Shown here piece after piece: positions 36,001 to 47,280 of a stretch of 64,000 nucleotides of DNA. How positions within the stretch are numbered: position 1 is the stretch's first letter; each line of letters opens with the position of its first letter. Both the position numbers and the translations under genes were made by a program. The DNA is from Dichetophora obliterata. Lineage: Eukaryota; Arthropoda; Insecta; Diptera; Sciomyzidae. Location: positions 96,145,727 to 96,209,726 of the forward strand of contig OY986435.1 of assembly GCA_963920525.1 (NCBI GenBank), written 5' to 3'. The notes under the pieces were generated by a model. The model was not told the origin of the DNA, searched no databases, and worked only from the letters and a program-made list of their open reading frames with translations.

Positions 36001-36596
36001 CTTTCACACTAGTGTATAAGAATCACCTCAGGGGTAATAACAGCTATCAACTATTTTCGGCAGTTTTCTTCATTTATTGAGTTTTTTTGTGGAAGGTCTG
36101 ACTGAAAAAGGGTGGATATATTTGAAAGAAATGTTGGTAGGATTAATAATAGAACCAGCTCTTAAATTTTACTCCTTTAGAGGTAAATTCGGGAGCAATA
36201 ACAGCTCTGGGGCCGAATTACAGCATCAATGATAGAGCAAAATCGTCAAAATTTAGCGACACTTGTCTCGTCGTACCGTTTGTAATTTTGCTTGATCACG
36301 GATACTGTAATGTGGCCCCTGTTGAAAAATTTTTTGCTAAGAGGTTCAGTAAAGTAACAGAATGACAAAGATTGTGTTCATTAGTATGCGATTATATTAA
36401 AGGGTTTCTGTAATGTAAGGAACACAAACCTCAACGCTACAAAAATGAAAAACGATGCTTCTTTGCCATGAATCTTAAATGTTCTGTTTTCTCAAATCTA
36501 CGCTAGAGGGCCTTTAGCATTCATTGCAAGCTTAACTAAAACTTAACTTTAAGGTTAACCTTAGTGTTGTTATACGTTAATTCTGAAATGCTAGAA
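33091..36596. other. AT-rich DNA, no convincing gene
   Basis: A 98-codon minus-strand frame (33063-33359) runs into the transposon end and has no recognisable domain. A run of 23 A lies at 33769-33791. A possible MITE lies at 34140-34456. The rest (34.5-36.6 kb) is very AT-rich with stops in every frame. Confidence 0.4.
34140..34456. mobile_element. Possible MITE with GTTGC/GCAAC subterminal repeats
   Basis: The left end GGCCCATACACACTGCAATC is weakly complementary to GGTTGCAGCGTGGCC at the right. The interior is packed with GCAGCAAC and GTTGCAAC motifs in both orientations, including two CGCAGCAACAA units in tandem. The target duplication is unclear. Confidence 0.3.
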
Positions 36597-37210
36597 AAAA
36601 GGTAATAAATCCGTTCATTAATTTGTAAAAATTATTGTGAACATTATTTGTGGCTTCATTTGATTCTATTCGGTGTATTTTTTTCTTCGTCTTCGTTGTG
36701 TTTTTGGCGTAAATTAGTTTTCGTTAATTTTTTTATTATCCTGTTTTGTATAACTTCCCAGTGGTAAAGGGACACATTACGTAACCAATTATTTCTTAAA
36801 TACAATATAGCTGCTAGGACTCCAACGCCTGTATACAATTCTGATTTATATTTGTTCGGGAATGGCCGCTAAAATACTGATGACATCTACCATACACAGT
36901 AAGTGACGATGGGAAGTAATTATACACAAGATAGGAGAAAATAAAAAAACTACGCACAAAATTGTAGAGAACAGAAACAAAAATTGAATACCCTCTCTAC
37001 GCTAAAAATACAATGAAAACGAAACGAGAACACATCAAAAAGAAGCAAACAAACGCAAATGACCCCATAAACTATTTTGAAAATAATTTTTACAATTTAA
37101 TTAATGATTTAGTTACGTTTTATAGAAAATTTCAGAATTTATCTTTAATAACAGTTAGTTATTTTTTAAAAAAAGACTTTTTCTGGTTTAAACATAACGA
37201 TTAATAAACT
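36597..37210. repeat. Dispersed-repeat segment, related to 37688-37830 and 38690-38760
   Basis: GGTAATAAATCCGTTCATTA followed by AAAATTATTGTGAA and TTCGGTGT recurs in direct orientation from 37691. A second motif, GTAACCAATTATTTCTTAA (36780-36798), recurs inverted at 38692-38710. These look like pieces of a larger, rearranged repeat family. Confidence 0.5.
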
Positions 37211-37587
37211 TCACAAACACACTTCACTGCAAAACTTCCTATTAGAAAATGCGATGTTGCTACACAGACGAATAGAGTCAAACTGTTGGTTGAACAATGA
37301 AAAGAAAATATTGCGAACACAAACAAGAAGTGAGCAGAAACAAGATATTGTTTTCACTTAAAGTTCTGCATTACAAGCAGGGTTTTTGTTCTCTCCTATG
37401 TTATGCAAACCAGCTTGTAAAAATTTTTCGGTGATGACATTGTAATGCAGAAATGTAAGCGAGGTGTGACAAAGTCTTGTTTGTGCTCAAATTATTTTCT
37501 TTTCATTGTTCAAGAACAGTTTGACTTTATTCGTGTAGACACATCGTGTTTTCTTAAAATACATTTTGAAGTGAAGTGTGTTTGTGA
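37211..37587. mobile_element. 377-bp MITE with ~115-bp inverted repeats
   Basis: TCACAAACACACTTCACT at the left is inverted at the right end. The arms match with scattered differences through a GTCAAACTGTT block and an AACAATGAAAAGAAAATA block, to the CACAAACAAGA block. The flanks give no clear duplication. A fragment of the same family lies at 27391-27430. Confidence 0.65.
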
Positions 37588-38084
37588 TACCTAATGATTA
37601 ATCTATATTTTTAAACTAGAACAAAGTTTTATGTATAAAATAGCCAAGTGTTATTAAATAGAAATTCTGAATTCTCTATTCAGAGTAAAAGGTAATAAAT
37701 TCGTTCATTAAATTGCAAAAATTATTGTGAAAATAATTTGTGGTGTCATTTGCCTTTGTTTACTTCTTTTCGGTGTGTTTTTCGTTTTCGTTGTTTTTGG
37801 CTCAGAGAGGATTTTCGTTCAATTTATTTTTGTTCTCTCCAGTTTAGTGCATAATTTTCTGTTCTCTCCTATATTGTGCATACCTACTCCAACCGTTGCT
37901 TACTGTGTCCGAACAAATGTAATTGAGAATTGTAAACAGACTGCAGAGGCAGTGTTTGAGCGACCATGTCTAAAGAACTGCAATTGAGAATTGTAAACAA
38001 CCTTTGCAGGCAGCTACATTTTATTAAAGGAATAATTGGGTACTTCACGTGTCCACTTACTACTGTCATAAGCAGCATACGTAC
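37588..38084. repeat. Second copy of the 36597-type repeat and a local duplication
   Basis: The segment contains the 37691 repeat copy. It also has a 60-bp-spaced duplication of AATTGAGAATTGTAAACA (37920-37937 and 37981-37998). No gene. Confidence 0.5.
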
Positions 38085-38086
38085 TA

Positions 38087-38560
38087 GAGTGTATCGACTT
38101 GTATAGGAAAAATCAGAACCCCAAATCCGGTACCAAAATAAAAAAATCCTTTCGATTGGTACACTTTTTTTGGTCTGAACCAATTTTTGTGTCCATTGCC
38201 TTTTTGTGCATTTTTGAGCAACTTTTGTACTGCAGACCCACTAATAGGTGATTTAAAAAGAAAACCAAGCTTATCAATCAACTTTTTGGCTATTAAAATA
38301 TAGAAGTGCAAATTTTCATTCCATTTGACAAATGCTATAATGAGATTTTGCAGTTTTGTTCACAAATGATTTACTGCTACATTAAGAACATCCTACACAA
38401 AAGTTTTACTTGATTACTCCCTTCTTCCATTCTGTGGTATCACAACGGACCAATAATATGATCTAAAAGGGCTGGTCTAAAGGCCTGCCAACACCTTAAC
38501 CTAACCTATATACTATTTAATTTTGGTACCGGAATTGGAGGTCAGATTTTCGATACACTC
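38087..38560. mobile_element. TA-flanked MITE, 474 bp
   Basis: Terminal GAGTGTATCGA repeats continue, with a gap, into a shared ATCCGGTACCAAAAT-like block, about 50 bp. TA flanks lie at 38085-38086 and 38561-38562. The right interior has GGTATCACAACGGACC and CCTTAACCTAACC, a phrase similar to 43694-43765. Confidence 0.75.
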
Positions 38561-38939
38561 TAATGCCTACTCCCATCGTCGTTCAATGTGTAAGGTAGGT
38601 TTGTTTCATCAGGGCTTCAACGGCCATGTCCGAACAAATATAATAAAGACTTGTAAACAGGCTTTAAAGGCCTCGCAACAACATTGTGTTTAAGAAATAA
38701 TTGGTTATGTCAGATATGCATTTACCACTGGCTTGTTTTTTGTTGTTGTCTTGTTATCAGCATGCACATAAGATCACAAATGGGCTTGTGGGATGGAGAA
38801 AATGTAAAATGTTTGCCAACCTGCGTATCAGTTGGGCGAATAATTATGAACGCCGTGTGCCACACAGGCTCGCTGATATGTGTGCTGTATTTTAAAATAT
38901 ATATGAAACATTGTATGCTTTGCATGCTTGATATGCATA

Positions 38940-39828
38940 CAGTGGCGAATTTAGGCATTCTGCCGCCCAAGGCCAAGCAAACACATATAATGCTCAAAAA
39001 GTATATTGTTAGAATAATGCAAACGAGATCAAATATCAGTCTGAGGCACCGTGCGCGAGTATATCTGTTATGCCATTGAGCGCGAGTAGAGGAAGGTTAA
39101 ATAAGTTCACAATGATATTTCTTCATTTGTATGTGCATAGCAAAGATAACTTAAATGAAAAATATTATTCATTTTTGATGCAGAACTTCTATTTTGTTTC
39201 TCTTCTTGCAAAAATATTAGAAGAAAACTTTTTAAACGAACGAAAAACTTTCGCACACGAAACTCAAAGTTATTTTTTAAATAAGCTAAGATATTGTTCT
39301 GTAGTCCTTTATATTTTTCGGCCGTCAAAATGACTCCGCTCTCTAAATACACTCAACAAAACATTTTAAAAAATTTGCAATTAATACCCTAATTTTTATT
39401 TCAATAATACTATAATTGAATTACGTTATTCATTGGTTTTTTAAATTACCGCCAATAACATGCCCATGTTAAGGTAATACTTTCTGTAACCCAAAAAGTA
39501 ATCAATTGCACGAGTTTTTTGCAATATTTTATTCATTGCCTGTAAGCGAAGTTTTTGCTGGTTAGTTTTGCTCAAACATTTGTCGCTCAACATTGGCCGT
39601 CCAAAATTTTACACCACTCTTCAAACTAGTTTCTTGATTTATATTGAGTTTCATTAAAAATTAGCTACGAAAATATTTTTCCGCCCTGTCAATTCTGCTG
39701 CAACCAACTTGATTCCGTTTCTAACTTTTTGTTTTCTCAAATTTTTTCAGCCCCAAAAAATTTTGCCGCCCCTAACCTGCTGCCGCCCTAGGCTCGGGCC
39801 TCACGGGCCTAGGCTAAATGCAGTACTG
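38940..39828. mobile_element. hAT-type non-autonomous element, 889 bp
   Basis: The ends begin CAGTGGCGAATTTAGGC and, from the right, CAGTACTGCATTTAGCC. The 8-bp flanks TATGCATA (38932-38939) and TATGCTTA (39829-39836) differ at one base. Subterminal CTGCCGCCC/GGGCGGCAG blocks sit inside both ends. Frames up to about 90 codons inside have no transposase motifs. Confidence 0.8.
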
Positions 39829-39836
39829 TATGCTTA

Positions 39837-40816
39837 ATAGTTCCCTTTTATTTTGCTACAAGAGTCTGCTTAGTGTTTTGCTATATTTTTGCATGTTCAA
39901 TAAAAATATTGCTATCCTTGTTTGACGTTGTTGTTGTTGAATGGAAGGGATAAAACCATGACGTTGTTTTTGTTGTTCAGAGGTGGATGGGCAGCAGTAA
40001 GTTTTGATGTTCTTTCTTGCTGTGACTTATATTCTCACCTTTGTTTCAATTTTTGTTCATCATCTGCGCGTTGTTAAATTTTTAAGATATTCTTTTTTTG
40101 TTCTTACATTTTTCATCCAATACTTCGCAATGCGGCGAATTTATAAACTGTCGGCTTTTATTGTTAGCTGTTACTGAAGTTTTCATGCTGTTTCACTCTC
40201 ACTCTCTGTCTCTCTGCCTATCGAATCTCTCACGGAAAGCATGCTTGGAGCTAATGTATTAATGTTTCTCTGCATGTGGTTGTTGCTGAAACATGTTTGG
40301 ATGGAGCTTGATTGCTAGTTAGTTTACTCTGACCATTTGTGGGGGCAAGTTTTGTAGCGTACGCGCATTTTTAATCGATTAAACAAAAGCAGAGAACATT
40401 ATCTCTTTTAGTTTTTGTGTGAAAAGCATAGTTCAATGAATGACTAGAATGAAACAATGCGTAGTTTCAAGTTTTTATAAATATAAAAAGATAATTTTTA
40501 CTTAAAAAAAACAGGCAACTTAAAACTGGAAAAAATATTAAACCAATAAATTTTTGGCTCTTGCTATATAAAGTCTCAAAGAAGAGAAAAACTAATCTGA
40601 ATAATAGAGTTGCAGATCAAATTTTCGGAGTTGTATTGCATTAAAATCGTTATTTTTAACCATGTAGTTAATTCATTTTTTAATTTGAACTAAATCCTCT
40701 TAAAATATTTATTAAATTTTGTTTTTATATAAAGTTCATCTTATTATTCCATTTAAATATTTGTCTTAAAACTCTACTAAATGATTTATTTTTATTTTTA
40801 CTCTATTTTTCTCAGG
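39837..40816. other. No gene recognised; possible intron or upstream region of the exon at 41506
   Basis: A pyrimidine-rich CTCTCACTCTCTGTCTCTC stretch (40195-40213) and GTTGTTGTT repeats are visible. The segment ends with a TTTTTCTCAG tract that could be a splice acceptor. Confidence 0.3.
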
Positions 40817-41505
40817 CATTTTAAAAGTGTTCAACAATAAAGCAAATCAACAACTATTCTAGTGGAATCCTTTAAAAAAACATATGTGAAAAGAGCAGTT
40901 ATTAAAAATTAAGTAAAAGTGAAATATATTAAAAAAAAAAATAAAAAATATTAAACCATAGATATATTTCAAACTCTCTCACACTCCCTACCAGGCATTG
41001 AGTGTATTTTATGGTGTTGCTGTTGTAACTCTCTGCAAATAAATTCCCAAATAAAACCAAGCCAAAAGTAATAAACAAAATAAACTAAATCACACAAAGT
41101 TAAACAATTTTAAAAAAATTAAACTCAATGGCATTAAAAGTCCTCAAAAATACTAGAAAAATATAACATAATAATTTCGTGCAAAAATAAAATAATATCA
41201 ACAAATTTGTGGTTTTCTTATTGCCTTCAAAACTTGTCAACATATTTTTTTCCTGCAACATTGTGTCTAGCTTTGAGTAGTCAATAAAAAAGAGCAGCAA
41301 TAAAAAATTTAAATATTAAAAAAATATATGCAATAATAATAAATTTAAAATTTTTTAAAAATTGTGTTCATTAAAATCAATCCAAATTGCGTTAAAATAA
41401 TTTCTGTGCTCTTCAACAACAACGCAACCTGCCCGCTCTTGCGTTCGACCACCATCTTTTCTCCGTACAGCTTTTAAATAAAATCCTTTAAACATTTTTC
41501 ACAAC
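40817..41505 (+). other. Possible 5' untranslated part of the exon containing the ATG at 41506 (speculative)
   Basis: The tract TTTTTCTCAG at 40807-40816 is a reasonable acceptor, and no strong donor lies between it and the coding ATG. The segment is AT-rich and has upstream ATGs, which long fly leaders often do. There is no transcript evidence. Confidence 0.2.
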
Positions 41506-41612
41506 ATGCTCTTCGAGAATCCCGCCGTAGCTGCCAAGCTACCGTTCCCGTACAACGTGCCGCCGCCGTTACAAGCAGCAGCAGCAGCCGCAGCAGCTGT
41601 TCCAAATTTAAG
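41506..41612 (+). CDS. Probable first coding exon of an unidentified host gene
   Basis: The ATG at 41506 is preceded by CACAAC, close to the fly start consensus. It opens MLFENPAVAAKLPFPYN, then VPPP, then LQ, eight alanines, and VPNL. The exon ends after 35 codons plus 2 nt at AAG, followed by GTAAAT, a good donor; reading through would stop at once (TAA at 41614). GC content is far above the surrounding DNA, the third positions are C/G-rich at first, and the alanine run is encoded mostly by GCA repeats. Pro/Ala-rich starts with homopolymer alanine are common in insect developmental transcription factors and RNA-binding proteins, but I do not recognise this one. The next exon (phase 2) is not identified in the window. 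Confidence 0.6.
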
Positions 41613-42702
41613 GTAAATCCTCTTTTGTACTTATCCTTAGCGAAAACGCTAATTAAAACTTAGTAATGAACTAAGTAGTAGTATTGGTGAGTGTGGGTCG
41701 TTGGACGGGTGGATTGGTCATGCAGAGTATAATTATCTCAAAGATTTTGTTGTAAGCAATTTATAACCACTGATAACGATAATTCTGGAATCATCGAAAA
41801 TACAGACACATGAAAGCAAAAATTGTTTGATGCCTTTATTTCTATAAGTGCATTTCCGTGACTACGCACGTTACCGTAAAATTAAACTTATAGTTTTTTT
41901 TTTGTTTTCAATAGTTTATTAAGCGCACTATTCAAGGCGTACAAGATAAGAGTTTTCAAAAGATTGGCTCTTAGATAGAAGCCACTAAATATGATACGTT
42001 ACGTGACAAAAAGTAGAAGTGGTTTTTGGCTGCATCAATATAAACGAAAAAAATGTGCGAAGTGTGCATGACAACGCAGTAGATATGGGGGATTCAGGGT
42101 GTTCAAAACCCCCTTCCCCCTTAGCAATTAAATATTTTTTATTTATTAAATAAAAGCACAGATATTCCAAATTATTTAATTACGATAACATGAAGATAAA
42201 TTGAAAATTGTACAGTGTACATGCTTAGTTTGTTTAGCAGACATTAAGTTAAACAAAATACAATATAAATGGTTTTCTTAATTGTTGGCTTATGCATTGT
42301 TGCTAACATTCTAGCATGCTGACGATGCCATGATAAGCAATGCTTCATTGTTCGTTTAATTACACTGTAGGTATCAGTTTTTCCCAAATCAGATCAAATT
42401 CTTGAGATATTCAGATTTTTGTTATTTGACCATCATTTGACCTTCATTTAAAAAATTTTTTATAGTATTTTAACAATTCATTTTTATTGTATTTTCGAAA
42501 ATACCTGCAACGTGAAAATCAAGTTAGCCTTGTGTATCTATGATTTTTCAAAGCTTAAACAATTTTGCATTTTTCTCGAAACGTAAAATCTCTAAAAAAT
42601 CTTACAATTTTTTTACTCAAATTAGTATTTTTATACATAAATTGGCTTCGCGTACCAAAAACATTAATGAACTAACTGTGTAAGTATCTACAACTTTGTA
42701 TA
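41613..42702 (+). other. Probable start of an intron
   Basis: AT-rich sequence after the donor; stops in all frames. No acceptor-bounded exon could be defended downstream in the window, so the intron may continue beyond 64000. Confidence 0.4.
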
Positions 42703-42706
42703 TTAA

Positions 42707-43476
42707 GGCGCCTAATGCTATATAGAAAAGAAAAAGTTGATCGAGTCTTTCCTTCAAAATAAACCTGGGCTTATGTTATGATGATTCCCCAAATATATCG
42801 ACTCGACAGATCCGTGAGCTGGAATGGTTTGAAATATTCTCTAAAAATAAATTTTTGTTTAAAAATATTGGCTGGCGTAATAGTTTTAAAAAAACAAACT
42901 ATCATAAATTATAAGCAGGAAAAATCGCTTCCAATCTGCATCAAAAAACTTTTGATATTTTTTATTTATTTCCATACAAAAACTAAAAATTTAAATAACT
43001 TCATAACTTTTGTTTTTAATATCTTACAATATCTTTTCAGTAGGTGTTTATTTTATAGTTAATATTTTAGTTTTAATTTGTTTCAGTTTAAGCAATTCTG
43101 GCCAGCAATTCTGACCAGTGAGGATATCATTAGAAATAATTAAGTTTTTTGAACTTTAGTGAAAATAACTTAAAAAAAAATCATAAAAGTGCACGAAAAA
43201 CATCATTATTTTTAATTTGAATGCAAAAATGTGAAATTTTTTGATGCAGATTGAGTGAACCTTTTCAAAAATATTATTTCAGATCATTTAACTTTTTCTA
43301 GCTAACACACCAGCCAATATTTTTACAAAAAACTCGATTTTTAGAGGTTATTTCAAACCATTGATGATAGCTCAAGGATGGCTATAGCTGGAGTCGAAAT
43401 ATTTGGGGAATCATCATAACATAAGCCAAGGATTATTTTGAGGAACTGCTCCGAACAACTTTTTTCGTGAGGCGCC
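42707..43476. mobile_element. Full-length foldback element, 770 bp, at TTAA
   Basis: TTAA precedes GGCGCC on the left (42703-42706) and follows GGCGCC on the right (43477-43480). The arms pair along most of the element: GGGCTTATGTTATGATGATT (42768-42787) with its inverse at 43410-43429, CCCCAAATATATCGACTC with its inverse, and AATCTGCATCAAAAA (42934-42948) with its inverse near 43240. The centre is around 43090. It could be a piggyBac-type (TTAA) foldback MITE, although GGCGCC is not a usual piggyBac terminus. Confidence 0.7.
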
Positions 43477-43480
43477 TTAA

Positions 43481-44194
43481 TGTATATATATGTTTTTCTT
43501 TTTAAAATGTCTGTTTTCGTTATTTTACTTAAATAAATACCTGTCGTCCTGCTCCAAATGAAGCGATTGAATCGATTTTTTATATTTTTTGTTTCAGCAA
43601 TCTCTCCCGTCCCCCCGTCACCCATCAGAATCCACATCTTTGTAAACAGCTCACATTAGCTAAAATAGAAATTGAGTAGGGAAATTATCCCCATGGTATC
43701 TCAATGGGCCTCATTGGCTTAAGTGTGTCTCTGAAAAGTGATAGCCACTTCAACCTAACCCCCTTATGAAACACCTATCTACGGCGTTGGTGCACAAGTT
43801 TTTTTTTATGAAAGTTTTTTTAATATAGGCCCTTATTATGAGTTGCTTTCGACGTTCGATCTTCGCTGGTTATCGAACAACGAGTATCGAAAGTTAAATT
43901 CTTATTATGAGCAGTGCAACCCTATTGAAATGTTCGTTGCTCATCGAAATTTCAGTCGAATAGGATTTTTCTTTCGATGCGATGCGTGCTGAGCAAAATT
44001 TGTTAAAAATTTAAGTATTTTGTGATTGTATTTTCCTTTTTAAAGACTAAAAACTAATATTGAACTGTTTTTGTGACTTTTATGCAGATCTAAGCAACAA
44101 ATCGCAGTTAAAAAAACTGGTCTCATTGATGGAGGCAAACTTTGACTGCAAAGGATATTTGTTCCAAAGTTCAGGCGAAAAAGTAATGGGAAGA
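43481..44194. other. No gene; repeat fragments
   Basis: The phrase GGTATCTCAATGGGCC ... CACTTCAACCTAACC (43694-43764) resembles part of the MITE at 38087. From 43829, GGCCCTTATTATGAGTTGC with an inner CTTATTATGAG and several TCGA-rich inverted motifs looks like one end of a further terminal-repeat element, but I could not find the other end. Confidence 0.4.
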
Positions 44195-44195
44195 A

Positions 44196-44362
44196 CTCAC
44201 TTACTTACTTACTTAGTTGGCGCTACAACCGTATGTCGGTCTTGGCCTCATCTAAGAATTTGCGCCAGCCATTTCTGTCTTTCGCTTGCTGGCGCCAGTT
44301 GGAAATTCCAAGCTTCGTCAGGTTGTCCTCTACTTGGTCTTTCCAGCGAAGATGCGGTCGTT
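44196..44362 (-). pseudogene. 3' end of an RTE-like retrotransposon (5'-truncated)
   Basis: On the minus strand the sequence encodes the last codons of the ORF: RWKDQVEDNLTKLGISNWRQ, then QAKDRNGWRKFLDEAKTDIRL and a stop. These are the terminal residues typical of the RTE-like family seen at 1-430. It is followed by a (TAAG)n tail (44196-44216), a usual 3' signature. The 5' side breaks off near 44362, so this is a dead-on-arrival insertion of about 165 bp. Confidence 0.8.
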
Positions 44363-44925
44363 GGTAGGGCCATAATTTTAAATAATCTTGCTACATATTC
44401 ATAATTAATTCGTAAAAAATTTTTTAAATATTTTTATACATACCATAATATGAAACGTGACGTGAGATACGTAACGTGACAGATTTTTCCCTTAAAAAAC
44501 AACAAATAGTTTATAGTTTTATTTATTTAATTGCACTAGAAAACCATATTAAGTGTAATTCAGGACCGTAACAATCGAAAACTAAAAAAATTTAACTAAA
44601 CTTTGTATTATACAAGTATTTATTATACTTATAAAATTCTAACTTTCGTTAAAAATTTTTAACTTTTGTCACCATTTTTCAACTTCTGTTGCCATTCATC
44701 ATGTTTGCTGCCATTTTTTTAAAATTCAAATTGAGATCAGCTCTCAGTACTCTTACAATATAAATGTAATTTTTTTTTTCTATTATGGAGGTTTAAAGTA
44801 ATTTTTAGTAAAATTTTCTTTTTCAGTTGCGGTAGACCTTTTGTTGGAAATGCCCATATACAATCTTTGTCCGCTGAATTCGAATCTGATGTCAGAATTG
44901 AGCCATCAACCATTAATTCTGACCA
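44363..44925. other. No recognised feature
   Basis: AT-rich; stops in all frames. A minus-strand frame of 100 codons at 44737-45039 overlaps the tandem repeat and has no domain. Confidence 0.4.
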
Positions 44926-45210
44926 CCTAATTCCAAGGAATAGGAATTGATAATTGTATATTTCAATTCCTCGGGAATGTAATTGGAAAAACTTTTCAAT
45001 TACATTACAGGAATTGTAATTGGTAATTGAAAACCTCAATTCCTTGGAATGTAGCTAGAAAAAAAATTGTCAATTCCATTACGGAAATTGTAATGGGTAA
45101 TTGATCACTTCAATTCCTCAGGAATGGAATTGAAAAAATTGTAAATTCCATTACGGGAACTGGAATTGGTAATTGAACGCCTCAATTCCTTAAGAATAGA
45201 ATTGGAAAAC
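44926..45210. repeat. Imperfect ~73-bp tandem repeat, about four units
   Basis: CAATTCCT starts recur at 44964, 45037, 45111 and 45183 (spacing 73, 74 and 72). Each unit holds GGAATTG and CAATTCC blocks in both orientations, so every unit can fold on itself. The units differ by about 10-20%. Confidence 0.8.
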
Positions 45211-45489
45211 ATAACTTTGTTAGTAGATTAATGAAATTTTATACAGGAGTGTGGAAATTGTGTATCAAGCACCTTGCAAAAAGTCGGAGGGTTTGAACCA
45301 GGCAGTGTAGTAGCTATATATTTTGTTCTAACTCAAAATGTGGCATTAAATTAAAAAATTGGTATCTTCGATAATACATATATTTGTAAATATTTCATTA
45401 ACCGACTAACATTGGGAGTCAAATAAAGTTTTCTAATACATAATGAAGTAGTTTTGAGTTAATGAAAAAGTAGTTGAATTGCTCATTAC

Positions 45490-45800
45490 TAACTAAAGGA
45501 GTTTGAACCTCGAATCTTTATCTTACGGCCCGGGCCACACACTCTACCAGTAGGCTACAGTCACTTTACAATCATACAGTTCCTTATATTCTGTAGTTGT
45601 TCAACAAATCCGGCTGAACGATTTCGGATTTGAATTTTTTAAACTCAAATAATAATTCGTACATTCTACGAATAATTCGTACGGTCAGGTCAACCTACTT
45701 ATGAATTTTTTCTACTAATACTATTTTTCATTCGTAAATAGTACGAAAGCATTAGTAAATACTACGAATCTAATGGGAGAAATTATTAAGTTATTCGTAC
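45490..45800 (-). repeat. Dispersed repeat containing tRNA-like A and B boxes, copy 1
   Basis: On the minus strand, TAGCCTACTGG (45557-45547) matches the pol III A box and AGGTTCAAAC (45510-45501) the B box. They lie about 40 nt apart with GTAGAGTG after the A box, as in a tRNA. The same arrangement and the flanking TAGTAAATRCTACGRAT and AAGTTATTCSTACGAGAA motifs recur at 53622-53815. It is a candidate tRNA-derived SINE or a repeat that picked up a tRNA. The anticodon arm is not credible, so it is not a functional tRNA gene. Confidence 0.5.
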
Positions 45801-46394
45801 GAGAAATTTACGAATATTATTATTTATATGTACACAATCATTCGTACAAAGCAGTAATACGAAGTTTTATTTTTGTATACGAATATTATTAGTATATAAA
45901 ATGAATATATTCGTAGATACTATATCATGTATTAGTGACACTTTATGAATGAATTCGTACAGATATCACTATACAATTAATGATTTGTATATTGAAAGAA
46001 TGTTCGTAGAATGCACGAATATTGTTTTTACGAATTTCATTCTTAGCCATTTTATACTAATAAATGTTTTGAGTTTATGGGTTAACTTTTCGTGGCAAAC
46101 TTTCTTTTTGTTACTAAAATGTGTACGTATGAATTGGTATGCTAAATGTTGTTATGGCATGTATTTTATAGCATTTGTTTAAGTTGAAAGTGCAAATGTC
46201 CCTTAAAAAATCCCGTCTAAAGGCCGACTGGGGAGAAAGCAGGCTAACGTTGTATAGCTTTCGAGCGTTCGAGACTATGTGCTTGAACCATTTTTTTAAG
46301 CAAACATTGAATATTTTAGAGATTTTTTTAAAGCAATACATAACACAAAATTGTTAAGGTAGCGGAAAAAATTTTAAAATTTGATTTATAGTTA
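45801..46394. other. AT-rich DNA with TTCGTA/TACGAA motifs
   Basis: The TACGAA-type words continue from the repeat to about 46035. I see no gene. Confidence 0.4.
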
Positions 46395-47280
46395 AGGAAA
46401 TCGATTGAAAAATGGCGGAGATTGGTATTTCCAATTTTGCAGCTTGCAAAATGAAAACTTAAAATTTCAATAGTTTTTTTTCTTATTCTTAGGCGATGAC
46501 CTTGCATTGTATTAAGGAAAATGCGTTATACAAAGAAAATTGTCTTTAGTTTTCACAATATCGTAATGGTTTTAATGTCAAAATAATGTACATTTTTTAA
46601 CATACCATTCGGGAACAAAATTTTACCAAAAAAGCTTTCAAATACCGTTACTATTCTCAAGCAATGACTTTTTATTCAAAAATAATGTTTAACTAAAAAA
46701 AAAACTGTGGTCTTCAAGATATCGCCCTAAGTCTGGTGTCAAAAAAAGGAAATTTTCCATAATTTACTGTTTGTAAATGCGACAAAAAAAAAAGCTTATT
46801 GAAGGGTATCCGTAAGAGATGGTGATAAATGTTTGTTGTTTTTTGTACATATAATCAATGCCTACAAATCTCTCTTAAACCATGTTCTTTCGTCACTTAT
46901 AGTTTAGCTTTTATTTAAAAAATTATCTTTATACCCTCATATTTCAGGTCAAAGGTCATTAATCTATAATCCAGTCATATTGTGCAAGCCTCCCCACCTA
47001 GACATTTCATCGGATAGTTCATTCACCTTTTTGCCTCTTACCAATCCACAGTGGTTCAGCCTTTATGAAGGTGCGCTCAAAAATCAATATCATAAAATAA
47101 AAATAAAAACAAACAAAAAATAAATGCAAAGGCTGTTGCTTTCTTTCATTGGAGATTATTACAACAATATTTAGTTATAAAAAGTGCAGAATTGAAGCTT
47201 TGATTTTTTTATTTTTGGCCTATGGGTCGAACCACTGTGCAATCCTGAGATTTCTTACTGAAATGATTATATACCTTAAC
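46395..47280 (+). repeat. Dispersed repeat, copy 1 of a direct pair
   Basis: The segment is collinear with 56890-57410. Shared blocks in order include AGCTTGCAAAAT, TTTTCACAATATCG/TTTTCGAGATATCG, TTATTGAAGGGTATCC, ACCATGTTCTTTC and ATATTTCAGGTCAAAG. Identity is perhaps 65-75%, so this is an old family with no visible coding capacity. Confidence 0.65.

Noticed and set aside
38501..38511. TTAACCTAACC-type words as telomeric repeats
   Set aside because: Only one or two units are present inside a MITE, and a similar phrase at 43756 is in another repeat fragment. There is no array.
45501..45557. A functional tRNA gene
   Set aside because: The A and B boxes are present, but a credible acceptor stem and anticodon arm are not, and the unit is repeated with divergence.
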